The notes below the pieces were generated by a model. The model worked only from the letters and a program-made list of their open reading frames with translations, had not been told where the DNA came from and made no database searches. A DNA stretch of 64,000 nt, taken from Candidatus Nitrosocosmicus franklandus. GTDB taxonomy: Archaea; Thermoproteota; Nitrososphaeria; Nitrososphaerales; Nitrososphaeraceae. The stretch spans positions 1,116,001 to 1,180,000 of the forward strand of contig NZ_LR216287.1 in the NCBI RefSeq assembly GCF_900696045.1. Reading direction: 5' to 3'. The stretch's first letter is position 1, and the number at the start of each line of letters is the position of its first letter. This document shows positions 39,803 through 49,337 of this stretch, piece after piece. Position numbers and translations under genes: made by a program.

Positions 39803-41161
39803 ATGCAACCGCAAAGGATCGCAAAAACGACAATATTAGACGCTACTTCTTATGAGCTCAAACTCTTGCTACGAGGAATAATATTACCCGCATCCTTAGT
39901 GTTGTTCTTTGTTTACATGATAATAATGATTATTGACGTCGATAAGACTGGATATTACAATAGTTTACCCACATCGTTCATACTTTCTGTTGGTACGCTA
40001 ATTGCAATCAAATTATTACTGCATACCAAATTAGAAAAATTGGAGATCCGCAGGTTTAGATTTGTTTTTCTAGCTTTGTTCTGTTATTTGATAGGAGAAT
40101 TAATCTACCTTTATTACCAGGTCTTTCTGGGGATAGTTGTTCCATATCCATCAATAGGTGATCTGTTCTATTTATCAGCGACAGGATTTCTTTCATTCCA
40201 TCTATACCATATTCTTCATTTAAAGAAGAGATTACTAAAAAACAAAGCATATCATTATTTGGGATTGATAGGCTCCTCTTTTCCAATTTATTTATTGATA
40301 GACACTATTTACAATTATCAATCATATTATTCTGATTCATCCATAGAATTGATAATAAATGCGTCATACTATGCAAGTGATGCTATAGTAATCTTTCCTT
40401 GTATACCTATAATTTTGAGTTTAAAGAAGAAGGATCCATTTATATTTCATTGGTTACTTGTATCGTTATCCATATTGGTATTGGTATCAGGAGATTTATT
40501 TTATACTTTTCTCGCATCGATAAACGAAGAATTGCTTACAATCACCGATTGGTTATGGGCATTCGTATACGCAATTGGATATCTACTTCTTTCTGCATCA
40601 ATTCTTTGGTTTAGTAAATTGAAAGCTATCCTCGAGTATGAAAGATATTCTAAACATCTGGAAAGCGAACAATATGATTCTTTGAACGAAATCCAAGATA
40701 GAGAAAATACAATATTTCTTTTGGACGTAAACGATATTCTAAGAAATTTGATCAATTTGATTGAAAACTCGAAAGAACGTATTGATATCCTATTTGTTGA
40801 AGTTATACAAAAAGATGACATAATTAGATTCTTGGAAATATTGAAAGATACAAAGAGAATAAAAAAATCCGTGAATATTAGGATTCTTCTGCCTTATTCT
40901 AAACTTGACAAAGAAATCATTTTTAGACGATCTAATAAATTGATTTCGATAAAACATTTTGACCGTCCTTTGGCCACTAACACCATCACTGCTATTATAG
41001 ACTCAGAAATCATGTATATGCTGGGAGTCGGAACGAATGATTACCAAAACAAAAATAAATTTTTCATCAAACAAACCACCAATAAAATGAAAATTTATGC
41101 GTTTGATGCACTATTTGAAAAAATCTGGTTTTTAGAAAAATCTATAGATTTTGGTGGATGA
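39803..41161 (+). CDS. Membrane-anchored stand-alone sensor
   Basis: 452 aa. Residues about 22-275 hold roughly eight transmembrane helices (IILPASLVLFFVYMIIMI at the first; others to YAIGYLLLSASILWF). The cytoplasmic part from about 280 is a linker plus a sensor module (NLINLIENSKERIDILFVEVI, NIRILLPYSKLDKEI, FDALFEKIWFLEKS) related to that of the 15905 kinase, and it ends where a HisKA domain would begin. It lacks any kinase or output domain. It probably passes a signal to a separate kinase, for instance the soluble one at 35453 (inference). Confidence 0.75.
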   Translation: MQPQRIAKTTILDATSYELKLLLRGIILPASLVLFFVYMIIMIIDVDKTGYYNSLPTSFILSVGTLIAIKLLLHTKLEKLEIRRFRFVFLALFCYLIGELIYLYYQVFLGIVVPYPSIGDLFYLSATGFLSFHLYHILHLKKRLLKNKAYHYLGLIGSSFPIYLLIDTIYNYQSYYSDSSIELIINASYYASDAIVIFPCIPIILSLKKKDPFIFHWLLVSLSILVLVSGDLFYTFLASINEELLTITDWLWAFVYAIGYLLLSASILWFSKLKAILEYERYSKHLESEQYDSLNEIQDRENTIFLLDVNDILRNLINLIENSKERIDILFVEVIQKDDIIRFLEILKDTKRIKKSVNIRILLPYSKLDKEIIFRRSNKLISIKHFDRPLATNTITAIIDSEIMYMLGVGTNDYQNKNKFFIKQTTNKMKIYAFDALFEKIWFLEKSIDFGG

Positions 41162-41250
41162 CATAGAATTTAGTCTATCGATATAATTTTCATGAGTGAT
41201 TACGAACTATCTCAATAATTTCTTAGCAGTTTTAGAACAAATTAAAGAAA

Positions 41251-41275
41251 TTCCAAACTAGTGGGGTTCTATAAC
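41251..41275 (+). repeat. Solo 3' half of a type A element
   Basis: TTCCAAACTAGTGGGGTTC followed by TATAAC, without the usual 5' half, 100 bp upstream of the complete element at 41352. Confidence 0.45.
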
Positions 41276-41351
41276 ATCTAATTGCATTACGAATCTTTGA
41301 TTTGATTGTGCAAATTAATGCTTAATATTAAGACATTTGATATGCGTAATA

Positions 41352-41408
41352 GTAGTAACAGTCTGCGCGCGGGGATCAAGTTCTTGGAGATAATATGGTT
41401 CTACTACG
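41352..41408 (+). repeat. Dispersed element, type A
   Basis: TAGTAACAGTCTGCGCGCGG, GGATCAAGTTCTTGGAG, ATAATATGGTTCTACTAC. TAGTAACAG lead variant. Confidence 0.8.
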
Positions 41409-41428
41409 TTAATACACTATACAGTTTA

Positions 41429-42022
41429 TCATGATTTTAGGATCGACAATACCATATTCCTAACTTGTATCCAATATTTTTTATTCTCTAAATCTCGAGA
41501 AGGATCCAGTAGTATTTCAAAAGCAATTCCATTAAATAGAGCCAAAAGAACTTTTGATATTTCTTCTGTCTTTTTTATGTCTATCCTTAATATTTTATTT
41601 TGAATTGCTTCATCCAATACTTTTTTTATTGATGCAGTAACTTTGGTGCTGCATATAACTAGTTGGTCTTTGATTTTATCGCTTCTTCTTGAAGCGCACC
41701 ACATCTCAAACAAAAATGCATAAAAGTCAGGGTATTCCTTAAAGCTTTGTATACTATCATTGATGATGTTGTCTGCCATTTCCTCTGGAGTTTTTCCCTT
41801 AATACCTCTAATAGTGGTTTGAATAATATTTTCAGAACTATAAGCCAATACTTTGCTTACCAGATCCTCCTTATTCGAAAAATAATAATGCAATATGCCT
41901 CTGCTTACTTTTGATTCATTTGCAATGGTAGCTATAGTCGTGTTCTCATATCCGTTCTTAGCAAGGATTTTTAGAGAATTTTTTAATATTTCACTGATCT
42001 TTTGTTCTCTTGTCTCACTCAC
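41429..42022 (-). CDS. TetR/AcrR-family repressor
   Basis: 197 aa. N-terminal helix-turn-helix: ILAKNGYENTTIATIANESKVSRGILHYYFSNKEDLVSKVL, the usual TetR recognition-helix pattern. The C-terminal part is all-helical (ligand/dimer domain; BetI-like in EMWCASRRSDKI). It is divergent from the FAD oxidoreductase with an 88-bp gap that carries two copies of one palindromic site (42061, 42107), so it most likely represses both genes until an unknown ligand binds. Confidence 0.9.
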   Translation of the reverse strand: MSETREQKISEILKNSLKILAKNGYENTTIATIANESKVSRGILHYYFSNKEDLVSKVLAYSSENIIQTTIRGIKGKTPEEMADNIINDSIQSFKEYPDFYAFLFEMWCASRRSDKIKDQLVICSTKVTASIKKVLDEAIQNKILRIDIKKTEEISKVLLALFNGIAFEILLDPSRDLENKKYWIQVRNMVLSILKS

Positions 42023-42060
42023 TCTAAGTCAATCAGAGCAATAGGTCAATATAAATTTAG

Positions 42061-42076
42061 TCGGTTAGCCAACCAA
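42061..42076. promoter_or_regulatory. TetR-type operator, site 1
   Basis: TCGGTTAGCCAACCAA, an imperfect TTGG-N8-CCAA palindrome, immediately upstream of the TATA-like AATATTTATATAC (42076-42088). Confidence 0.6.
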
Positions 42077-42106
42077 ATATTTATATACAAAGAATAGATA
42101 GATAAG

Positions 42107-42122
42107 TTGGATGACTAACCAA
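42107..42122. promoter_or_regulatory. TetR-type operator, site 2, overlapping the start codon
   Basis: TTGGATGACTAACCAA contains the ATG (42111) of the oxidoreductase. With a TATA at 42076-42088, transcription starts near here, so a protein bound to this site would block the start. The spacing to site 1 is 46 bp. Confidence 0.6.
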
Positions 42123-43505
42123 TATGTTAAATTGCTAAGAGATGAATCCGATGATAAGACAAACGAGGTAGCAATAGTTGGTGGTGGATTAGCTGGTCTT
42201 ACCGCCGCCGTATATCTGGCTAAAAACGGCAAGAATGTTACCATTATAGAAAAGTCTAGTGACTTGGGAGGAAGAGCTAGAACTGCCACAAAAAATGGAT
42301 TCTATTTTAATCAGGGTCCACATGCTCTCTATGCAAATGGTTTAGGAAGCAAGATTTTAGAGGAACTAAACGTAAAATATAATGGCAATAAAGTTGACTA
42401 CGGCAAATATTTTGTTATAAATGAAGGAAAACTGTATGAATCTCCTACAAAATTAAGCCAGATGCTTGCAACAAAACTGCTGAATGGTCTAGGAAGCAAG
42501 ATTGAAATTATGAGGTTTTTTGTACAACTGAACAAAATGAATCTCGACAAACTCCAAAGGATCAGTTTTCAGAAATGGTTAGACAAGAATTTCAAAATTT
42601 CTGATTCTAAAGATTTTGTCAAGATGTTAGGCAGGATTTCCACATATACTTATAATGCAGAAAACCTAAGCGCCAAACTGGCGTTAAATCAAATAAAAAC
42701 AGCCGTGTCTGGAGGCGTTATCTATATAGACAAAGGCTGGCAAATATTAGTAGATCAGCTTGTTGGGATAGCAAAAAGTACTGGTGTAAAGTTCGTGTAC
42801 GGTAAGAATGTTGTTTCTATCCAGCAGAAGCATGACACTTATGGAACAAACAGACAACCACTATGGAAAATTGGATTGTCTGACAATACTAACCTTTTAT
42901 ATCCCGATGTCACTATTGCGACTAATCCTTCGCATGTGTATAGTCTACTGAAGGATAACGACTCAATTAACCCGGAGTTTCTTAATCAACTTGAAAAAAT
43001 AAACAGACCTTCAAGGGTTGCAACTTTAGATATTGTATTGAACAGTCTCCCGAATCCCCATGTATATGAAGCATATGGAATGGACGTTCCTGTGTATCTA
43101 TCATTGCACTCTGCTTTTGCTAAGTTATCTATTGACGGTAATGGAGTATTATTTCACGCAATGAAATATTTGGATTCTTCTGTTGTCACCAATCCAATAA
43201 AGGACAAACTGGAGCTAGAGGATTTACTAGATAGGGTGCAGCCAGGTTGGAGAAAATTGGTTGTAAAACAGCGCTTTCTTCCGAATATGATAGCTTCTCA
43301 CACTTTTATCGATCAGGATAGTAAAGGAGTGATGGGAGACAGACCTGACATGAAGGTTCCTGGAGTCGATAATTTATACATTATCGGTGACTGGGTCGGG
43401 CCAGAAGGAATGTTGGCAGATGCAAGCTTTGCGAGTGCTAAATCAGTTGCATTAAAAATCCTGGGAAAAAATAGAAAAAGAATTGAAATTCTCAATGCGA
43501 GATAA
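42111..43505 (+). CDS. FAD-dependent oxidoreductase (phytoene-desaturase / amine-oxidase type)
   Basis: 464 aa. Dinucleotide fold VAIVGGGLAGLTAAVYLAKNG with the GG-doublet motif, EKSSDLGGRARTATKNGFYF (flavin motif), and the family C-terminal flavin box NLYIIGDWVGPEGMLADAS. The substrate region is hydrophobic, as in carotenoid/isoprenoid desaturases and protoporphyrinogen oxidase-like enzymes; the exact substrate is unknown. Controlled by the adjacent TetR protein, inferred from the divergent arrangement and shared sites. Confidence 0.85.
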   Translation: MTNQYVKLLRDESDDKTNEVAIVGGGLAGLTAAVYLAKNGKNVTIIEKSSDLGGRARTATKNGFYFNQGPHALYANGLGSKILEELNVKYNGNKVDYGKYFVINEGKLYESPTKLSQMLATKLLNGLGSKIEIMRFFVQLNKMNLDKLQRISFQKWLDKNFKISDSKDFVKMLGRISTYTYNAENLSAKLALNQIKTAVSGGVIYIDKGWQILVDQLVGIAKSTGVKFVYGKNVVSIQQKHDTYGTNRQPLWKIGLSDNTNLLYPDVTIATNPSHVYSLLKDNDSINPEFLNQLEKINRPSRVATLDIVLNSLPNPHVYEAYGMDVPVYLSLHSAFAKLSIDGNGVLFHAMKYLDSSVVTNPIKDKLELEDLLDRVQPGWRKLVVKQRFLPNMIASHTFIDQDSKGVMGDRPDMKVPGVDNLYIIGDWVGPEGMLADASFASAKSVALKILGKNRKRIEILNAR

Positions 43506-43619
43506 TATAATGAAACAACGTCATTTCCAATAGCATTCACGAAGGTGGCAAGATTGCGATGTGTTTTTAAATGATTGAACATTGATATGAGACTACAAAC
43601 AAAGGTACAAGATTAGAAT

Positions 43620-44377
43620 CTATGTTTGATTTCTAAACTTTTTTACCTCGTCTGCTACCTCTTGTAGGTAACGTTTCATCTCATCGTTAGACATAGGTTG
43701 ATTAAACTCATATTCATTCTCGATTTCGTTTGAGAATTTTTTGATTAAGGGAGCAATCTTCTTAAAGGTAATTTCTTGTAATTCGGAGTCAGACAAATTA
43801 TCAATTAATTTGAATTCATGTAAAGATATCGCTTTTATTTCCTTTCTTAATTTATGATTGAATGAAATCTTGTAGGCAAGATTAATGAACCCCAGCATCA
43901 GTATAAAACTAGCAATACCTAATAGTGAATTTGAAAATACCCCATATGGAGGAAAAGCAGCTTGCTCCATAGGTGTGGATGTTCCAAGTTGTAGAAGAAT
44001 TATCCCAAAACCTATTAATAAAACTGGCTTTTCCACATATTCTTTCAAGCCTAAGTGTTTTTTTATGGATTTTGAAAGAATAAAAAAAGGTAATGCAAAA
44101 AAATGCTCTGGACCAATAATATTAGGCAAAAAAAGACATAGTAATGTAAGGGGTCAGGAAACATGTCTATTGGAAGAGAGTATGTCAGGACAATGACAAA
44201 CAATGGGCTAATTAACGAAATGGCTAACATCGTCTTTCCCAAGACCTTTGAATATTCCTTTAGTAAAAATACATTTACAAAGAAAATCAAGATAGTAGAT
44301 ATTATGCTTCCATATCCACTTAATTGAGTAACAAAGTAAAACGGAGAGTTTATTCCAATTTCATGGAAAATTGCCAC
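43620..44377 (-). pseudogene. Membrane protein interrupted by a homopolymer frameshift
   Basis: GTG 44377 starts AIFHEIGINSPFYFVTQLSG, three or four TM helices, then LHYYVFF. At a run of seven A (plus strand 44128-44134) the coding frame shifts and continues with LPNIIGPEHFFALPFFILSK, further TM helices and a charged C-terminus (ending VADEVKKFRNQT). Adding or removing bases in that run restores a single frame of about 250 aa. Either a real frameshift, slippage-controlled expression or a sequencing error. Function unknown. Confidence 0.65.
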
Positions 44378-45342
44378 ACATTAGATCGGACAATAAAGAA
44401 TACCATGAGAAGATCATATCCGACTATATACATGATGGAGACACAATAAATGTTCTCGGTAATCGTACTTTTGGTATCAGATTTTTGGGCGTAGATACGG
44501 CCGAAGTTTCAATAGATTATCCAAGTGTTATAAGGCCTACAAATTTACCTGACTGGTATGAATGGTCAGACGTAAGTTCTTTTAAAGAATATTTGACTGA
44601 TCCATTTCAATATGCAGGATCAGAATCCTTTAAAAAGTCGCTAGGACCTAGACTGCTGGAATACCCAAGACATAATTAAATCCAGAAACAGCCCAAAATC
44701 ACCAAATTTATTGAGATATTGCTTTAAAGAAATTACAAAATATTGTAAATGGAGACATATTAAAGTATTATTCAAATGATCCAAAGCACGATTTTTCTTT
44801 TTTATGGTATTTGCTTTTGAGATAATGGATAGATATGGCAGGTTTCTGTGTTTTGTTGATCGGACGAAGACTACAGAAGAGCGACAGAATGACAAATTGA
44901 CTTATAACGAGAAATTACTCAAAGAGGGATTCTCGATTCCATATTTTATTTGGCCAAACGTTAATCCGTTCAGAGAAGATGCCGTTCATAAAACATTCTA
45001 AAGGATGCCATTTATCCCCCTGACGAGTTTTACGATAAAATTAATGCTGATGAAAGACTTTCAGAAGTTCGCAATTCTGTAAAAAATGCACAAGTAAATC
45101 ACACAGGCATCTTTACTAAAGACAACCCAATACTCATTCAACCGTTCGAATTGAGATACCTTTTCCGACGCCAAGCTCCAGATAGATATGTATTGGACAT
45201 GTCATCGAAAGAACATCCGATTCTGTTAAAACCAACTGAATACTTTACGGCAGCTTATGAGGATAGGTTGTTTGTCGATGAAATTTATTTGCATTTATTT
45301 AAACAAAAAGGCTATTTGGTTCAGGGAGAAAACGATCAGTAA
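44371..45342 (+). pseudogene. Staphylococcal-nuclease-like (SNase) protein with multiple frameshifts
   Basis: First piece: IISDYIHDGDTINVLGNRTFGIRFLGVDTAEVSI, with the D-G-D-T and R-x-x-G-x-D-x-x-E catalytic pattern of SNases. It stops at 44679. Second piece (about 44708-44800): LKKLQNIVNGDILKYYSND. Third: VFAFEIMDRYGRFLCFVDRT and KLLKEGFSIPYFIWPN. Fourth, from 45001: KDAIYPPDEFYDKINADERL ... PTEYFTAAYEDRLFVDEI. At least three frame changes join them, so it is decayed. Confidence 0.8.
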
Positions 45343-45465
45343 TACGTGGAGGAAATAGGATACAATATTCCCGTTGTTAATAAGACAATGAATTATTGGG
45401 TAAAGTAAATTGGTTAAATTTCATTAAAGACCAAATCCCAGCGATGGGTAATAGGGATACCATGG

Positions 45466-45526
45466 ATAGTATTATTTAGTTTGGGTGCGCGGGGATTAAG
45501 TTCCGTGTGATAATAGAGTTCTAAAA
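45466..45526 (+). repeat. Dispersed element, type A
   Basis: ATAGTATTATTTAGTTTGGG, TGCGCGGGGATTAAGTTCCG, TGATAATAGAGTTCTAAAAC. In the 45343-45647 gap. Confidence 0.85.
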
Positions 45527-45647
45527 CATTGATCAATAATATACATCTTTTGATACCAAAATAATCTAGCAATTGGATGAACAGAACCTAATAGATACAC
45601 ATCTACAGTTGTCATATTTAGGGTTGACCTAGGATTGTTGTAAATTA

Positions 45648-46184
45648 TCAAAGACCAATACAACCACCACATTCTAAAAGATTTGCAAAGCAAAGTAGTG
45701 GGCTTGTCAAATAAACCTGTAATAATTTGTTTTTTTGGCCAGACTTGTAATAAAAATTCTCTTTAATAATATTAATAGCCGCTTTAGGCCACCCTGATTC
45801 CTTTGTTACTTCAATTGAACTTGGGCTATAAATGGTGCTATATTCCAGGTCTTGATCATTTATGCTGAAAAAACAATTCATTATTTCCCCATTGTCATTA
45901 TTTATCAAGACAGGACTATGATCACTGGACAAAAATACACCACCGGTAATTTTTATCGGTTTTCCATTTTGTAATATGGGTATAGCATTATCTAAAGTAA
46001 CACCTAATCCAATGCTTGCGTTTTGAATGTTATTTTCTTTTATTATCTTTGCTGCTTTTAGCCAGTCAAACATTTTTAAGACTTTAGGATGTGATCTATC
46101 ATTATCATCAACATCTGTATTAAAGCGATTCAACAAAACTCTTTTACCTCCTTCTATCCAAGTAGATATTTTTGGTACGACCAC
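45648..46184 (-). CDS. Protein of unknown function
   Basis: 178 aa, GTG start. No signal peptide or TM helix. KMFDWLKAAKIIKENNIQNASIGLG, then DNAIPILQNGKPIKITGGVFLSSDHSPVL shows a mixed alpha/beta pattern, and the C-terminus has a Cys cluster LLECGGCIGL. I do not recognise the family. Confidence 0.55.
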   Translation of the reverse strand: MVVPKISTWIEGGKRVLLNRFNTDVDDNDRSHPKVLKMFDWLKAAKIIKENNIQNASIGLGVTLDNAIPILQNGKPIKITGGVFLSSDHSPVLINNDNGEIMNCFFSINDQDLEYSTIYSPSSIEVTKESGWPKAAINIIKENFYYKSGQKNKLLQVYLTSPLLCFANLLECGGCIGL

Positions 46185-47325
46185 AAGGCTTAAAATCGAT
46201 ATGACTAATTTTACTTCAATTAAATACTAGTCTATATCCAATTAGCCATAGGAAAATTTGATTGTTGTTGAGAGATACCTTATCAAGCATTTCTTCAAAA
46301 AGAGTATGAGAATAGCATCTTTAGATCACATTCTTCTTCATTTTATTTCTTGTTTGTAACATCATCTTGACAATGACTGCATTTCCCCTTTATGCTTTTT
46401 TATTAATGGAATACCGACTTTGAGTTTTATTGTCTTTGTCAACATTATACAATTTTGATGTTTATCATTTATTGTTGTACAGAATGCATCTGACTTTTAT
46501 AGATATGAATTAATAAATTATAGAATCTATGATAAAAATGCAATCCTGAAGAATTATATTGATACGTTATATTTTGTTGGTGCTATTTATTGGTAGTAGT
46601 GTTGTAACGTGGGGATTAAGTTCCTAGTGGTAATAGGGTTCCAACATAACTTATTGATATGTATGGTATGATCAAATTAAACAGATCTAGAATCTAAAAT
46701 CTAAAACTAATCTTGTTTGGGAACTGAAAGCTAAGGATAACAACCGGAACACAATTTAACACATGCAGGCATCGGATCTTGGTACTGAAATCTGTTGGTG
46801 CGTTTCAAGACCTTTATTGGCTTTCGCCAAAGCCTACATACTGTTGCAGAAGGAATATGTATATATGCAAAATTATCATAAATTATTTTCTAAGCCGGTA
46901 TTTTTTTACCCCTTTTTTACAATTGTATTTTTATCCTTTAGTATAAGTAACAAGATAAAGTCAATTCTATGTTTTCATTCTGACAGAAATAATTCCTGAA
47001 GTAATAACTAAACAACAGAAAATTATTTGTTAAAAATGGATCGCCAGCTTTAGGTCATCATTGATGAATTTTTTAGTGCATTTAATGTCTTACCTCCCTT
47101 GTATTTCTTGCTTTTCATTGTATTGCAACCCTTGTCTGATTCGTTACAGGCATATTTTTTGATCATATCAAAGCATTAATATCCAAATCCTGTGGTAACG
47201 GTAGTCAAATTCGTGACGGATCCGATCAAAAACGCAGTAACAAAAAACTATGTAATTATTTGAAAGTCAGTTTTGAATTTTCCAAATTTTTCTGGCTTTG
47301 GTTTTTATTCATATCGCAGACATCA
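46185..47325. other. Long intergenic, contains one dispersed element
   Basis: Besides the element at 46596-46648 no gene is supported; the frame at 46763-46999 starts out of context and has poor composition. Confidence 0.45.
46596..46648 (+). repeat. Dispersed element, type A
   Basis: GTAGTGTTGTAACGTGGGG, ATTAAGTTCCTAGTGG, TAATAGGGTTCCAAC. The 3' half equals the consensus. Confidence 0.8.
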
Positions 47326-47706
47326 TTACTCTTTACAAACGCCTGGTTTTCCAGGGACCTCCCCTTTTGTTCCACTCTCACATCCTTTTACTACTATTTC
47401 GTCCATTTCAATCACTTCTGATCTATCTGCTTCATTGAAAGAACTTTTGAACCGATCATGAAGTGTCAACAGCTGTGTGTTAGTTAAATCACCAGATGTA
47501 AAGATATCATCGGGAAAACAATCTGTATCAGTTTCAGGATTGCACCCAGACTCTTCAGGGGTTGTTGGTACATATGCGAGTGTAACGTTTGTAGGTAATA
47601 TCAAATATACCAGGACTGTAAATGTAGTTATTATCGAAACTGCAGCATACATCATTGGGTACTTTTTACAAGATTTAGATCGTACTTTATTATCCAAAAA
47701 CCTCAC
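47326..47706 (-). CDS. Secreted Cys-rich protein
   Basis: 126 aa. Signal/anchor at residues 19-45 (YAAVSIITTFTVLVYLILPT, then a LAYVPTT end). The mature part has four Cys: SGCNPETDTDCFPDD near the start, VKGCESGT and GKPGVCKE at the end, so two disulfides are likely. The 13695-14066 pseudogene is a paralogue. It begins 11 bp after the next upstream gene (47718-48068) on the same strand and shares its promoter. Confidence 0.75.
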   Translation of the reverse strand: MRFLDNKVRSKSCKKYPMMYAAVSIITTFTVLVYLILPTNVTLAYVPTTPEESGCNPETDTDCFPDDIFTSGDLTNTQLLTLHDRFKSSFNEADRSEVIEMDEIVVKGCESGTKGEVPGKPGVCKE

Positions 47707-47717
47707 TTCAAAAAAAA

Positions 47718-48068
47718 TTATAGGGGTTCTCCGGTATCACAATCGATGGGATACGATTGACCACTATCTTCATCCTCAACACCACAATGATCTCCATTAA
47801 TTATGATTGTCTCTCCAATATCAACATGTGTGTCTTTGGCATCTGAATTTGGAACAGCAAAATTCAAACTATATTGTTGGCCCAGCGCTGTTTTTTTAGC
47901 TGACTCACCGCTATATTTTTCGAATTTCCTAATTTCTTCACCCATAGCTACAGATGGTGTGATGACAATGCTTAGTGCAGAACCCATTATGAGAGCAGCC
48001 ATTAAAAAGAGACAGCTCATTGTGACATTCCTTTTGTTGTATTTTTTATGAGTTGTTAATTTCCTCAT
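47718..48068 (-). CDS. Secreted protein, first gene of a two-gene operon
   Basis: 116 aa. Signal peptide at residues 17-42 (MSCLFLMAALIMGSALSIVI, end SVAMGEE). The mature part has two Cys (DHCGVED, PIDCDTG) and a beta-rich pattern (YSLNFAVPNSDAKDTHVDIG). Its promoter contains the shared palindrome. Function unknown; co-expression with the downstream Cys-rich protein suggests a joint surface role. Confidence 0.75.
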   Translation of the reverse strand: MRKLTTHKKYNKRNVTMSCLFLMAALIMGSALSIVITPSVAMGEEIRKFEKYSGESAKKTALGQQYSLNFAVPNSDAKDTHVDIGETIIINGDHCGVEDEDSGQSYPIDCDTGEPL

Positions 48069-48150
48069 ATGTTACTTGTTTAAGAAAAATTATATGGAAT
48101 TTGCTAACTAGTTGCAATACTCTAATATTCTAGCAGTTTTAGAATCAAAG
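48069..48150 (-). promoter_or_regulatory. Shared palindromic promoter, copy 2
   Basis: Same order as copies at 2229 and 50671: AT box, imperfect palindrome at 48101-48117 (TTGC, AACTAGTT core, GCAA), then a CCATATAATTTTT TATA-like box before the ATG at 48068. Confidence 0.75.
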
Positions 48151-48179
48151 TGTAAAGAATAATGCAGTGTACAAAAATG

Positions 48180-48228
48180 CTGCGGTGCTCCGCCATGGAG
48201 ACATGATTAAAGGTTGAATCTAATCCCA
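48180..48228 (+). repeat. Dispersed element, type B with variant 5' half
   Basis: TGCGGTGCTCCGCCATGG, AGACATGATTAAAGG, TTGAATCTAATCCC. GGTGCTC 5' half combined with a type B 3' half. Confidence 0.75.
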
Positions 48229-48246
48229 ACAAATGACACCTTACTT

Positions 48247-48840
48247 TCAATTTTTCTCTACTTCATAATGGAGCAAAACTGTTCCAGAGTCAAACGCGAT
48301 TGATTCAACAAGAGACAATTTACGGATCTCTTTTAGGTCCTTAAAAATGGTCTTTCCATTTCCAATTGCAACAGGATTTACAAACAAATAATATTCATCA
48401 ATCAAGTTTTCTTTTATCAAAGCAGAATCAAAAGAGGCACCACCATAAACTATAATATCACCACCATCTTGTCTCTTTAACTTTGTAATTTCCTCTTTGA
48501 GATCACCTGTTGCTATTTTGGTATTTGGCCACTCTGATTTATCGAGTGTCATAGTAAAAACAATTTTTGGTGTTTCTATCATTTTTTTAGCAAATGCATT
48601 CCAAGGGTCATCGGGTTTGTTCATCACATTAGACCAATAGGAAACAAATTCATTAGTCATTTTCCTTCCCAGAAGAATGGTATCAACTGGCTCGTGTAAT
48701 CTATTCTCATATTCCATCAATTCTTCATTCCAAGTAAAATCTATCCAGTCCATTTCATTGTTGGGTCCTGCGATACAACCATCAACTGAAATGTCTACAT
48801 GTAGTTTTAATTTTCTCATTGCCTTTTTATTATCGTTCAT
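48247..48840 (-). CDS. Dihydrofolate-reductase-like (RibD C-terminal type) reductase
   Basis: 197 aa. MRKLKLHVDISVDGCIAGPNNEMDWI begins the family (strand, then VDG-(F/C)-IAG), followed by LGRKMTNEFVSYW, and later GDIIVYGGASFDSALI with the YGG nucleotide loop and ENLIDEYYLFVNPVAIGNG. Stand-alone RibD_C/YyaP-like proteins reduce unknown substrates with NADPH. Cytoplasmic, monocistronic. Confidence 0.85.
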   Translation of the reverse strand: MNDNKKAMRKLKLHVDISVDGCIAGPNNEMDWIDFTWNEELMEYENRLHEPVDTILLGRKMTNEFVSYWSNVMNKPDDPWNAFAKKMIETPKIVFTMTLDKSEWPNTKIATGDLKEEITKLKRQDGGDIIVYGGASFDSALIKENLIDEYYLFVNPVAIGNGKTIFKDLKEIRKLSLVESIAFDSGTVLLHYEVEKN

Positions 48841-48984
48841 CTAATCTACCTCCACCTCCAATTCTAAGGTTCCTGCTTTCTGCATCGGATTAATTTTATC
48901 ACCTCAAAAATACATTCTTGCAAATAGGAATTAGTCATCAAGAATAGGTCATAACGATGCCTAATAAGCATATACGAGATCAAA

Positions 48985-49102
48985 AGTATAGTTGTTATAT
49001 TACATTAAAGAAGATGGATTCGGGTAGAATTCATGGCTAATTTGACATGAATATTTGGAAAAAGATAATAACCTCCTCTTGATTTGTTACCGTTATCATA
49101 TA
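48985..49102. repeat. Duplicated intergenic segment, copy 2
   Basis: Matches 6050-6190 (AGTATAGTTGTTATATTAC, AGAAGATGGATTCGG, GAATATTTGGAAAAA) with scattered differences. The element that follows is type B here and type A there. Confidence 0.7.
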
Positions 49103-49156
49103 AAGTATCATTTAGTATGGGCACGTGGGGAAATGTTCAAGGTTGAATAGAATCCA
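49103..49156 (+). repeat. Dispersed element, type B
   Basis: AAGTATCATTTAGTATGGGC, ACGTGGGGAAATGTTCAAGG, TTGAATAGAATCC; perfect TTCAA/TTGAA arms. Confidence 0.85.
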
Positions 49157-49337
49157 TAATCTGTGAATACCACAAAGAAAAGTAATTCAGAGAAAAAAAT
49201 ATGTTAAATTCAAGTCAATCATTATTAAGATTTGAAATATCATTGTCGATCTATTCCGAAATCTTGTCAATGCATAAATATTGATATAACATTTACAAAT
49301 AGGGGCATTTGGTATAACAAGGCGATTCATTATTTGT

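Noticed and set aside
46763-46999. 78-aa open frame on the plus strand
   Set aside because: Composition and lack of context suggest chance; no homologous pattern.
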